Below, piece by piece: positions 7,675-16,135 of a DNA stretch of 64,000 nt. The position numbers and the translations under genes are program-made. The notes beneath the pieces are model-generated. The model was not told the DNA's origin, ran no database searches, and worked only from the letters and a program-made list of their open reading frames with translations. The number at the start of each line of letters is the position of its first letter. Within the stretch, counting starts at the first letter, position 1. This stretch comes from Calothrix sp. NIES-2098 (GTDB lineage Bacteria; Cyanobacteriota; Cyanobacteriia; Cyanobacteriales; Nostocaceae): positions 4,214,001 through 4,278,000 of the forward strand of contig AP018172.1 of the NCBI GenBank assembly GCA_002368175.1, in the 5' to 3' direction.

Positions 7675-10461
7675 ATGGTGGCTGCTCGGAGAAAATCACA
7701 GTTAAAAGCTTTTGAGACGTCTATTTTGGAGGCTTTAGACCAGGTAGAACGAGCTACCTCAAAACTGTTTAAGCTGGAAGATATTTTAGAAGCAGTCTGT
7801 CAAAACATCCTGGCACTGGGTTTTGATTTTGCCAACATATCTTTAATTTCCCTAGAAAAAAATATTATTGAAGGCGTACATGGAAGTGGTACGGGAGTAG
7901 TTTGGGCTAATCTGGCCAAACATTACTTGGAACCAGACCCAGAACTTAGAGATATTCAAGCAGATATAGTTCTCACTCAACAAACGGAGATTATTTCTGG
8001 ATGGGACAAACGCTTCGATCGCTGGATTTATCAAGAGTATGGTCATGAGAAGTTAGTTCGTGTATTTATACCAATAGTTCTGGTTCAAGATTATAACGGC
8101 AGAGTCATTAAAAATTGGTATGAGCACTGTAAATGGCAGAAAATCAACCCTCAATTTGAAGAGAGTAGCGAAAGACAGCATGAGGTTTACAAATTGCGCC
8201 TACCACCAGATCTGCAACCTGAGGGGCGCAATCCAGAAGTAATAGTTATTGGTACAGTAGAAGCGGGTTATAGTTCTCCAGAAAGGCGAATTGAGGAGCC
8301 AATATTATCGCGATTACTACAATATATTGCTCGACAATCTTTGGATATTTGGCAAGCACAACTACCGCGAGTTTTAGAAACGATCGCAGAAAAAGCCAAA
8401 CAAATTCTCGATGCTGATGCAGCTACGCTGCATTTTTTATACGAGCCAAATTTAGAACAGGGTCGTTACGTTTATGAAGTCTTTTCTCACGGCATTGGGA
8501 AGCAATTTTTGAAAGCTTGTCCGCCGCGTCATAATGGACTGGGGCGACAAGCGATTCTCGAAAAAAAGTACAAGTTTATCCCAGATGTATCTCAAGGTCA
8601 TGAAAAACTGGAAATGGCAAAGCTTAACCCCCAAGCTTTTTCGGCTGGGATTAAAGCAATGGCAGCTTTTCCGTTGCAGGTTGAGAACAAAGAAGGAATA
8701 CTTTATGTTCTCTTTCGGCGCACCTATATATTATCTTCACGTAAGCTGCGCTTAGTAGAACTATTTGTCCGACAGTGGGCTGTTGATGCCATTTGGCACA
8801 CGATCAGAATCCAACAAATGCGTGATGAAGCACGCCAGTTAGCAGCACTCTACTCTGTCACCCAATCCCTCGGTCGCATACCCGAAGATAATCTTTTACA
8901 TCGTGTCGCTTGGGATACTTTGAATGTTCTGGGCGCAGATGTAGTGAATATCTACGAATATATCCAGACTGAAAGGCAATTTACGACTCCTCCTAAGACA
9001 GCAGGAAGATTAAGACAAGAGCAGAAAATGCAAGATGAGATTATTGAACACGATGTACCATTTTTGCTGATTCAGCGGGGAGAAAACGTTTATACTCGAC
9101 AACTAGAAACAGAACCAATCTTTCAGAATTCAGCTTTTACTCGTAGAGAAAAAATCCATTCTGCTGCTGGTGTTTTGCTAGAAGTTGATAAAGATATAGT
9201 CGGAGTAATGTTTATTAACTACCGCCGACCTCACAGTTTTTCTGAAGATGAGAAAAAGATGATTGAAACTTTGGCTTCTTCAGCTGCGATCGCCATTAAA
9301 AATCAACGCTGGCTAGCAACTCTCAGCGACATCGATCGCAAGATTATCACTACTCTAGACCAAAAAGAACTCCTGAACCTGATTGTACAGCGAGCAGTGC
9401 AGATTTGTGGGGCTGATGTCGGTAATCTCCGGTTACTAGATCCCAGTCAGCAGGAACTAGTTACTAAAGCCAAGTATGCTGTCAATGAAACTATTGACCT
9501 CATCGAAAGACGCAATAGCATCAACGAAGGAATCACTGGTTGGGTGGCAAGAACTGGCCAGTCAGCATTGGTAAATAACGTCTTAACTGACTCGCGTTAC
9601 CAAGCTGACTTTCCCAATATCCATTCTGAGTTATGTGTGCCACTTGTAGATGATAAGCGCTTACTAGGCGTACTTAATGTAGAAAGCCAGCATCTTTCAG
9701 CTTTTAACCAGAGACACCAGCGAATGTTAGAAGCCTTAGCCGACCAAGCAGTGATTGGTATCCAGAATTTAGAAAACAAAAGACAACTGGTGAATATGGA
9801 AACAATGGTCACTTTGGGTGATTTAGCTGGCCCGTTAGTGCATCGGATGAATAATGATGTGGGCGCGATCCGAGTCTGGGCGCAAGATATTTTGGATGGA
9901 GGTGATGAGAATAGTCAAAATAAAGCGCAGCGAATTGTATCAAGAGCAGATAGGGTTTTGCAAAGTGCCGAACGCATGAGAATTTGGATTCAAGAAAAGC
10001 CTCATGCCATCGATTTATCTGACATAGCGGTACATGCACTAGCGAGAATGTCTATACCTGCAAACATCATTTCAAATATTGAGGTATCGTCTGACTTACC
10101 AAAAGTTTTAGGCGGGGAACAGCAATTAATATATGTTTTTGATAACCTAATTCAAAATGCTGTGGAAGCAATGCCCCAAGGTGGTAGGGTATCGATTGTT
10201 GGCACTAGCGTCCAAAGAGAAATACAGTGTTGGGTAGAAGTGCAAATATGTGATACTGGCGTAGGTATCGCTGCCGAAAATCTAGAAAAGATTTTTCAGC
10301 CTGATTACACTACCAAAACAGCGAGGAGAGGTATGGGTTTCGGATTGTGGTGGACAAAATTATACGTGGAGCGTTTAGGAGGTTATTTAAGTGTGAATAG
10401 CGTACTGAATCAAGGGACTAATTTTATTATGATCTTGCCAGTCTATAAACCAGAAACTTAA
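7675..10461 (+). CDS. Multi-GAF sensor histidine kinase
   Basis: Soluble signal-sensing kinase of about 928 residues with no membrane segment. Approximate domains: a variant GAF at 20-215 with insertions, then three further GAF-like domains at about 220-370, 385-555 and 560-705 (the last with the clear ending VPLVDDKRLLGVLNVES), then a dimerisation/phospho-acceptor helix with His723 in LVHRMNND and a HATPase domain (N-box DNLIQNAVEA about 822, G1 box DTGVGI about 859, G2 GMGFGLWW). The H-box is not the standard HELRTPL type. Bound ligand of the GAF domains is unknown. ATG 7675 is chosen for the GAGAGG Shine-Dalgarno four bases upstream; TTG 7633 and ATG 7651 are in-frame alternatives. The REC-CHAT gene follows after 47 bases with its own strong ribosome binding site, so it is the obvious partner. 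Confidence 0.88.
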   Translation: MVAARRKSQLKAFETSILEALDQVERATSKLFKLEDILEAVCQNILALGFDFANISLISLEKNIIEGVHGSGTGVVWANLAKHYLEPDPELRDIQADIVLTQQTEIISGWDKRFDRWIYQEYGHEKLVRVFIPIVLVQDYNGRVIKNWYEHCKWQKINPQFEESSERQHEVYKLRLPPDLQPEGRNPEVIVIGTVEAGYSSPERRIEEPILSRLLQYIARQSLDIWQAQLPRVLETIAEKAKQILDADAATLHFLYEPNLEQGRYVYEVFSHGIGKQFLKACPPRHNGLGRQAILEKKYKFIPDVSQGHEKLEMAKLNPQAFSAGIKAMAAFPLQVENKEGILYVLFRRTYILSSRKLRLVELFVRQWAVDAIWHTIRIQQMRDEARQLAALYSVTQSLGRIPEDNLLHRVAWDTLNVLGADVVNIYEYIQTERQFTTPPKTAGRLRQEQKMQDEIIEHDVPFLLIQRGENVYTRQLETEPIFQNSAFTRREKIHSAAGVLLEVDKDIVGVMFINYRRPHSFSEDEKKMIETLASSAAIAIKNQRWLATLSDIDRKIITTLDQKELLNLIVQRAVQICGADVGNLRLLDPSQQELVTKAKYAVNETIDLIERRNSINEGITGWVARTGQSALVNNVLTDSRYQADFPNIHSELCVPLVDDKRLLGVLNVESQHLSAFNQRHQRMLEALADQAVIGIQNLENKRQLVNMETMVTLGDLAGPLVHRMNNDVGAIRVWAQDILDGGDENSQNKAQRIVSRADRVLQSAERMRIWIQEKPHAIDLSDIAVHALARMSIPANIISNIEVSSDLPKVLGGEQQLIYVFDNLIQNAVEAMPQGGRVSIVGTSVQREIQCWVEVQICDTGVGIAAENLEKIFQPDYTTKTARRGMGFGLWWTKLYVERLGGYLSVNSVLNQGTNFIMILPVYKPET

Positions 10462-10508
10462 GCAGAAGCTAGGTATTAATTACCATAAATAGTAGCAAGG
10501 AGGAACCG

Positions 10509-11561
10509 ATGATATTTTTCAAAGTTCTTCTGGTTGAGGATGATTCAGATTGGCAAGATATCCTTGAAGGTAAGATCCGTACAGCTTTACGCAATATTGG
10601 TCATCCTCAAGATATTATTCAGATTGTCAGGACTTTTGATGAAGCATCAAAAGCTTTTAGAGATAGTGATTGGCATTTGTTGATTACCGACATTGGTTTG
10701 GGCGATTCATCTCTTTCTCGTCGTCAAAAGTTAGGAATACATTTAGTTGAACTTGCTTATGCTCGGCAAATACCAGCTATTGCTGTTAGTGGAACACCTG
10801 TAGTAAATACTCAGGATGTTCGCGATTTATTAATGGAATATAAAGCATCTGATTTCTTTAGCAAACGCGATTTTGATAGCAAAAAGTTTATTCATAAAGT
10901 TCAGGATATTTTACATAATCAACTCGAAAAATCATCAAATCATAACGAACTTTTAAATAGTTCCAGTGTTGACGAGCAACAAGAAGCGATCGCAGCTAAT
11001 CCGTTAAAAATCTTGTTTTTAGCATCTGACCCTACTAACGCAGCTAGGTTACGCTTAGGAGAAGAGTTGCGAGAGATTCAACAAAAATTGCAATTAGCTA
11101 AACAAAGAGACAAATTTTTCCTAGAACAACGCCTATCAGTACGTCCTGGTGATATCAGCCAGGCTTTACTGGATATTGAGCCTCATATTGTCCATTTTTC
11201 TGGACATGGGATGAATACTGGTGAATTGTATGTAGAAAATGAGTTAGGCCAAATTCAACCGATAAAGCCTGATGCTTTAGCTTCATTATTTGAACTTGTA
11301 GAAGACCAAGTAAATTGTGTAATCCTGAATGCTTGTTATTCCAAGACTCAAGCGGAGGCTATTGCTAAATACATTCCATTTGTGATTGGAATGAATCATT
11401 TAATTGGCGATCGAGCCGCGATCGCATTTTCTGTTGGTTTTTACAAAGGGCTAGGTGCTAATTATCCCATAGAGAAAGCTTACAAGTCTGGCTGTGCCGA
11501 AATTCAATTACATGGTATAGCCGAGAATTTAACTCCCGTTATTTATAAAAAAATAATTTAA
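10509..11561 (+). CDS. Response regulator fused to a CHAT caspase-like protease domain
   Basis: A 350-residue fusion. Receiver domain about 5-135 with acidic pocket Glu10-Asp11-Asp12, phospho-acceptor Asp61 in LLITDIGLGD, Ser94 at the switch position and Lys119 in DFFSKRD. After a linker at about 140-165 comes a CHAT domain (about 166-345) beginning LKILFLASDP, with the His-Cys dyad His233 in FSGHG and Cys276 in LNACYS, so a thiol protease is predicted to be intact. The start is fixed by AAGGAGGA at 10497-10504, four bases before the ATG. It lies 47 bases after the multi-GAF kinase. Inference: phosphorylation gates proteolysis, giving a two-component system whose output is a protease, not transcription. 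The protein target is not visible in the neighbourhood. Confidence 0.9.
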   Translation: MIFFKVLLVEDDSDWQDILEGKIRTALRNIGHPQDIIQIVRTFDEASKAFRDSDWHLLITDIGLGDSSLSRRQKLGIHLVELAYARQIPAIAVSGTPVVNTQDVRDLLMEYKASDFFSKRDFDSKKFIHKVQDILHNQLEKSSNHNELLNSSSVDEQQEAIAANPLKILFLASDPTNAARLRLGEELREIQQKLQLAKQRDKFFLEQRLSVRPGDISQALLDIEPHIVHFSGHGMNTGELYVENELGQIQPIKPDALASLFELVEDQVNCVILNACYSKTQAEAIAKYIPFVIGMNHLIGDRAAIAFSVGFYKGLGANYPIEKAYKSGCAEIQLHGIAENLTPVIYKKII

Positions 11562-11596
11562 GTTAACCAATGTAACTTCCTGTAACAAAAAAATCT

Positions 11597-11935
11597 TTAA
11601 CGTGACTCTAGCTTGGAGACTCGTGTCTCTAATTTGTTGACTTGTTGCTTGAGTTCCACAAATAAAGTTGCGAGGCGATCGAACATTTGATCGCGTTCTG
11701 TTTGCGATAAGTTTCTTGGCTGTCGGGGAGTAAGTGTAGTTCTTGGCTGAGATGGAGATACCCGCAATTGTCCTAGTTGAGACTGCATCTGGTTTAACTG
11801 CGACTCAACACGACGCAAGTCTGCTTCCAGATTATTAATCCGAGATTCTATTTGTTGGGATGAAGCACTATTCGATAATAGTCCCAACCACAAAACAAGG
11901 GCAAAAATTCCTGCAAATAATAATCTCTTCAACAT
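11597..11935 (-). CDS. Small exported coiled-coil protein
   Basis: About 112 residues. The N-terminus is a typical signal peptide (LKRLLFAGIFALVLWLGLL, then SNSASSQ), followed by heptad-rich helices (ESRINNLEADLRRVESQLNQ) and a second coiled coil at the C-terminus (KQQVNKLETRVSKLE), separated by a Pro/Thr/Arg-rich linker. Two ATGs are two codons apart (11941 and 11935); AAGGAG on the minus strand gives better spacing to 11935. It is convergent with the REC-CHAT gene, with only about 35 bases between stops. No family is recognised; a periplasmic oligomeric or envelope-associated role is inference. Confidence 0.7.
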   Translation of the reverse strand: MLKRLLFAGIFALVLWLGLLSNSASSQQIESRINNLEADLRRVESQLNQMQSQLGQLRVSPSQPRTTLTPRQPRNLSQTERDQMFDRLATLFVELKQQVNKLETRVSKLESR

Positions 11936-12030
11936 TATCATTTACTCCTTGAGCTAAGTAGATAGATAAAAAAACCCTATCTACTAGCTTTCATTTTATT
12001 TCTTATCTTAATTTTCCCCTTGCTCGGAAT

Positions 12031-13515
12031 TTATTTATCGCGTTCTAAGTTAGAAAATAGCCTCTGCCAATCGATAGATTTATTGCTATTTTCGCCCTCT
12101 TTTACCTCAAATGTGGCATTACAAGCTTTTGGCTGTTCTAGTGCTTGGATGCAGATTTCCGCAACATCCTCACGGCTGATTTTGCCTCTAATATTATCGC
12201 CTTGCTCAAAAATTAATTCTTTACCGCCTGCTTCCTCAGTTAATGCACAAGGTCGAATAATTGTGTAAGGAATTTCGCTTTCTCGTAAACTATCTTCACC
12301 CTTTAATTTCCAAGTTAAAATTCCTCCTAATTGGTCATTTAATCTAACTGCTGGAGGTTCTTCATCTAAATTAATACCTGGGCGTCCGGGACGAGTTACA
12401 CCTGCGGAACTCACTAATACAAACTTTGGTAAAGTCGCTCCACCATAAGCTTTAATTGATTCGACTTGTAAACTAAAACCACCAGGTGAAAAACTAGGAT
12501 TTAATGCACCGTCATATTCAAATTTGCTTAACATCAGTTGGAATGAGCAAACTTTGCTGGGGTCAATTGCTGGTGCATCATTAACAATTTTGGCGCGAAA
12601 TACGGGAATTAACTCGGCAAAAGGAATCTGAATATCTATCCAGGTATTAGCTACGGTATCAAAAGAATAGCTGTAACCAATTCCATCCCATTTACCATCT
12701 GCCCGCAGAAATAATTTATAGCGTTTACCGTCGCCTCTAACGCGCAGTTCTACACCGTCGTAACCAGATAAATTGAAGGGTGGATCGAAATTTTTAGTTC
12801 TGACAGAAGCAAATCCTCCAGAGTTGGCGGTAGAAACATTACCAGCGAATAAAGCTGTATTTTCTACAAATTGCATATTACTTGCACTCACGCCACCCAT
12901 GACTACATCATCTAAAGCTCCCCAGATATTCCGCAATTCATCTGATGGCTTGGTAAAATCAAATATAATTTTTTCATTTGATTTATTGAGATATTTTTTT
13001 GCGGCTTCTACTAAATTCTTTACACCCTGATATTCTACATTTTCTGGTGTATCGCCAACAATTTCTGGTTGATAAAATTTGATACCTTGATAATATTTAG
13101 CTCTATCTTCCGTGTCTCCTTCTACGGGTTGTACTCGCACCGCAGTACAACAGATTACAGCTTGAATATTAGCCAGAACAACAGGAGTTAAAGTTTCCGG
13201 TTTAGTAATATCTGCAACTACTAAGTCAACATCATTACCAATAATTGACCTAGCTTTATCAAGATCGCGTACAAGCGATCGCACTTGATAACCGCGTTCT
13301 AATAATCGCCGCACGACGCGTTTTCCTAAACCACCTGTTGCACCTACTACTAATATTGCACCCACAGTTCTTCCTCCATTGGGTTGATCTTTATCATCAT
13401 TGGGACGACCTTGGATTAACTGTTGTACCCAGTTCAATAAAGGAATGACCTCGAAATATGTCAAAGTTTCAATGAACCTGCCTAAGTCCCATTGAGAACG
13501 ATTTTTGTCAGCCAC
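12031..13515 (-). CDS. Atypical SDR with inserted CIA30 domain, HCF173-like
   Basis: A 494-residue NAD(P)-binding protein. Residues about 52-175 form the first half of a Rossmann fold with the nucleotide-binding motif GATGGLG at 58-64; residues about 183-345 are a CIA30 (complex I intermediate-associated 30) domain (FDFTKPSDE, WGALDDVVMGGVS); the SDR half resumes at about 350 (FVLVSSAGVTRPGRPG) and ends near 485. This SDR-CIA30-SDR order is that of plant HCF173, which is needed for psbA mRNA translation in photosystem II biogenesis. An equivalent role here is inference from architecture. The N-terminal 45 residues are hydrophobic but not a clear signal peptide. The gene is divergent from the HugZ-like gene. 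Confidence 0.82.
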   Translation of the reverse strand: MADKNRSQWDLGRFIETLTYFEVIPLLNWVQQLIQGRPNDDKDQPNGGRTVGAILVVGATGGLGKRVVRRLLERGYQVRSLVRDLDKARSIIGNDVDLVVADITKPETLTPVVLANIQAVICCTAVRVQPVEGDTEDRAKYYQGIKFYQPEIVGDTPENVEYQGVKNLVEAAKKYLNKSNEKIIFDFTKPSDELRNIWGALDDVVMGGVSASNMQFVENTALFAGNVSTANSGGFASVRTKNFDPPFNLSGYDGVELRVRGDGKRYKLFLRADGKWDGIGYSYSFDTVANTWIDIQIPFAELIPVFRAKIVNDAPAIDPSKVCSFQLMLSKFEYDGALNPSFSPGGFSLQVESIKAYGGATLPKFVLVSSAGVTRPGRPGINLDEEPPAVRLNDQLGGILTWKLKGEDSLRESEIPYTIIRPCALTEEAGGKELIFEQGDNIRGKISREDVAEICIQALEQPKACNATFEVKEGENSNKSIDWQRLFSNLERDK

Positions 13516-13628
13516 GATCGCGTCCTCATAACTTTCTTCAGTCTATAGCACTCTTAATAGCTTTCATCCTCCCGGTGAATAACGTTAGGATACTGAATAA
13601 TTGTTACTTATCCAAAGGTAATTTCCTT

Positions 13629-14126
13629 ATGAGCCAACTGGAAAAAGTTCAAGCTGATTACGAAAAGTTTACTGAACAATTTCAAAGTGTCATCATTAGC
13701 ACCGTTAATGCCCAGGGAATACCTAACGCTAGTTATGCTCCCTTTGTGATGGATAATGCCCAAAATATTTATATCTACGTTAGCGGTCTGTCTACGCACA
13801 CCAAAAATATTTATGACAATCCTCATGTTTGCGTCTTATTTATTGAGGATGAAGCTCAGACTAATCAAATTTTTGCTCGTCGCCGTTTAAGTTTTGATTG
13901 TACGGCAACTTTAATAGAACGAGAAACTGACCAGTGGAATAAAATTGTTGAGCAATTTCAAGAACGTTTTGGTGAAATTATTGAAGTGTTGCGTGGCTTA
14001 TCGGACTTTCGGATTTTTCAGTTAATTCCTAATGAAGGTCGTTTTGTAGTTGGGTTTGGGGCAGCTTATCACATCAGTGGTGATAACCTCAAACAACTTG
14101 TGCAAATTACAGGAGACAAAGGCTAA
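13629..14126 (+). CDS. HugZ-like pyridoxamine-phosphate-oxidase-fold FMN/haem protein
   Basis: About 165 residues with the split beta-barrel fold of the pyridoxamine 5'-phosphate oxidase superfamily. Seen: SVIISTVNAQGIPNASYAPF at the start of the barrel, NIYIYVSGLSTHTKNI, NPHVCVLFIEDE, RRRLSFDCTATL, and the C-terminal GRFVVGFGAAYHISG segment typical of the HugZ subgroup. HugZ members act as haem-degrading or haem-binding proteins; here the ligand (FMN, F420 or haem) is not proven. ATG 13629 is used because it starts the conserved fold; an upstream GTG at 13575 would add 18 unlike residues. A hydrolase gene follows after 47 bases on the same strand and may be co-transcribed. Confidence 0.82.
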   Translation: MSQLEKVQADYEKFTEQFQSVIISTVNAQGIPNASYAPFVMDNAQNIYIYVSGLSTHTKNIYDNPHVCVLFIEDEAQTNQIFARRRLSFDCTATLIERETDQWNKIVEQFQERFGEIIEVLRGLSDFRIFQLIPNEGRFVVGFGAAYHISGDNLKQLVQITGDKG

Positions 14127-14173
14127 AATTTAATCCTTAATAATTCATAACTTTATACCTCACACATAATTTT

Positions 14174-15073
14174 ATGCTTCAGTTTCAACCACCTGGCTTT
14201 GGGCACAAAGTCATTCATACTTCATTGGGTGCAATGGTTTACTATACTCAAACTACTGCCCCTTGGTCGATTGCTGACACTGAAGATTTACCCCCTTTAC
14301 TATTCCTGCATAACTTTGGTGGCGGCGCGTCTGCATACGAATGGTCTAAAGTTTATCCAGCATTTGCTCCTAGTTACCGCATCTTAGCCCCAGACTTAAT
14401 TGGTTGGGGAGAATCTGCGCATCCAATATGGGATTATCAAATTAGAGATTATCTGAGTGCGATCGCAGAATTTATTACTAAGACTTGTTGCCAACCTGTG
14501 ACAGTTGTTGCTTCATCCTTGACAGCAGCTTTTACTATTCGCTTGGCTATTACTCAACCAGAGTTATTTGAGTCATTGTTTTTAGTTTCTCCCTCTGGTT
14601 TTGATGATTTTGGGCAAGGTTCGGGACGCAGATTACCACTACCAGTAATCAATACACCATTTTTGGATAATATAATTTATGCCCTGGGTGCCGAAAATGA
14701 ATTTGCGGTGCGTAACTTTCTTGAAAGTTTTCTATTTGCCAAACCACAAAGAGTTACAAGAGAAATGGTGCAAGCTTATTTAACTTCTGCACAACAGCCG
14801 AATGCTAAGTTTGCAGCTTTAGCATTTCTACGCGGCGACCTTTACTTTGATTTGAGTTTATATATTCAGCAACTCAAAATTCCGACTGTGTTTTTATGGG
14901 GCGAAAAAGCACAATTTACCAGTATTAAATTAGGAAGAAGGTTAGCCAATTTAAATCCATCTGCGATTCGAGATTTTTATGCGATCGCTGATACAGGAAT
15001 CTTACCTCATCTAGAAATGCCGGAGGTAGTTATTGGTCTATTACAAAAGTATTTAAAATCTCCAAATTCCTAA
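14174..15073 (+). CDS. Alpha/beta-fold hydrolase with altered nucleophile elbow
   Basis: A 299-residue soluble alpha/beta hydrolase. The oxyanion-hole strand reads LLFLHNFGGGAS (about 42-53), followed by APDLIGWGES. The nucleophile elbow is Val-Val-Ala-Ser-Ser-Leu-Thr with Ser115 at the expected position, so the usual G-x-S-x-G is A-x-S-x-T. The probable catalytic His is in LPHLE near residue 283. Such divergent elbows occur in cyanobacterial hydrolases of unknown substrate; esterase or lyase activity are both possible. It is likely in one transcript with the HugZ-like gene, and its stop codon overlaps by four bases the stop of the convergent Uma2 gene. Confidence 0.8.
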   Translation: MLQFQPPGFGHKVIHTSLGAMVYYTQTTAPWSIADTEDLPPLLFLHNFGGGASAYEWSKVYPAFAPSYRILAPDLIGWGESAHPIWDYQIRDYLSAIAEFITKTCCQPVTVVASSLTAAFTIRLAITQPELFESLFLVSPSGFDDFGQGSGRRLPLPVINTPFLDNIIYALGAENEFAVRNFLESFLFAKPQRVTREMVQAYLTSAQQPNAKFAALAFLRGDLYFDLSLYIQQLKIPTVFLWGEKAQFTSIKLGRRLANLNPSAIRDFYAIADTGILPHLEMPEVVIGLLQKYLKSPNS

Positions 15074-15906
15074 ATATTCAGTTCCTCAATTTCCGATTCA
15101 GATAAACCTGTGATGTTAGCTACCTGTGCTGCTGTCATTCCTGATAGCAGTAAATTTCGTGCTGTTTGCTGCAACTGCAATTCTGCCCGTTCAGCCCGTT
15201 GGCGTTCTTGTTCGGCCCGTTGAGTTTCTTGTTCAGCCCGTTGAGTTTCCTGTTCAGCCCGTTGGCGTTCCTGTTCCGCCCATTGGAGTGCTTTTTCTTC
15301 TGCTGTTGGTAATAATTCTCCATCCAAAGTTGCCCAACGCAACCAAGTTATATTTACGCCTTTGTAAGTACCTTGCCAACGTAGCAAAGCTAATCCTAAT
15401 GCTTGACTCACCAATTGATTTTCTGCATTAGGTGTTATTGGTTGATAAACTCCACTACCCAGAGAAAAACCAGCCCAGTCATCAGGGTTGAATGGATCGA
15501 ACCAGAAATATTCCGGGACGCGCATCTGATTTTGATAAATTAGCTTTTTCTCACCTTTATCTGTGGCTGCGGTAGCTGGGGAAAGCAATTCAATCACTAC
15601 GTCCGGGCCTTTTCCTTCTTCCCACACAACCCAACTGCGACGTTCTCCCTTAGGGACTCCCAAGACAGCAAAAAAGTCTGGGCCGCGAAAATCTTGGTTT
15701 TTCAGCTGTGCCAAGCTGAAGTAGACGAACATATTGCCACTTGTATATCCATCTTCCCGTTGTTCTAGCCAAGTTTCTACGACATCAATTAACAATTCCA
15801 TTTGCATTTTATGTCGTTGGCTTTCCATCGGGATACCGTCATCATAAGGTAGTTCCGCTTGGGTAGGCGGAAATTTGACATCGGGCGTAGCTAGAGTTTC
15901 TGACAT
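15070..15906 (-). CDS. Uma2-family (DUF820) putative endonuclease with coiled-coil tail
   Basis: A 278-residue protein. Residues about 20-195 form the Uma2 restriction-like nuclease fold: RGPDFFAVLGVPKGERR, then PDVVIELLSPATA (Asp and Glu of the PD-(D/E)xK-type site), then the LIYQNQMRVPEYFWFDP block. Residues about 205-250 are a charged coiled coil made of near-identical heptads AEQE(T/R)QRAEQE, encoded by 21-bp tandem repeats at about 15185-15275. The last 25 residues look like a small helical motif (MTAAQVANITGLSESEIEEL). Uma2 genes are expanded in filamentous cyanobacteria and are of unproven function. The 3' end overlaps the convergent hydrolase by four bases. Confidence 0.85.
   Translation of the reverse strand: MSETLATPDVKFPPTQAELPYDDGIPMESQRHKMQMELLIDVVETWLEQREDGYTSGNMFVYFSLAQLKNQDFRGPDFFAVLGVPKGERRSWVVWEEGKGPDVVIELLSPATAATDKGEKKLIYQNQMRVPEYFWFDPFNPDDWAGFSLGSGVYQPITPNAENQLVSQALGLALLRWQGTYKGVNITWLRWATLDGELLPTAEEKALQWAEQERQRAEQETQRAEQETQRAEQERQRAERAELQLQQTARNLLLSGMTAAQVANITGLSESEIEELNI
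15185..15280. repeat. 21-bp tandem repeats encoding a coiled coil
   Basis: About four successive 21-base units of the form TTGxxTTxCTGTTCxGCCCG lie inside the Uma2 gene and encode the Ala-Glu-Gln-Glu-x-Gln-Arg heptads. The near-identity at DNA level suggests recent expansion by slippage or unequal recombination. Confidence 0.75.
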
Positions 15907-16135
15907 GGCTTTTAAGGTTTTGGGTAGCCATTGCGGTTATTTATATCTTACTTGAACTAGAGAATGGGCATTTCACCATAAACAGACTCGAATATTTTTT
16001 GCGATCGCTCTTCTCTAAAATAGTGCGTAGCAGTTACTTGTCTCTCTTGTCCTCCTTGTCTTCCTTGTCTTCCCTACTCCCTGCTCAAAGGGCAAGGTAA
16101 ACTGTTGAAACTGGCTGTTTTACAAAAAATGTCTT

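Noticed and set aside
7675..11561. Considered whether the REC-CHAT pair is part of a CRISPR (Craspase) or other multi-gene defence island
   Set aside because: No cas genes, nucleases of defence type or mobile-element genes adjoin it; neighbours are a synthetase and housekeeping-like genes.
15126..15431. Plus-strand Val/Pro-rich frame opposite the Uma2 tail
   Set aside because: It is the antisense of the 21-bp repeats and has no independent support.
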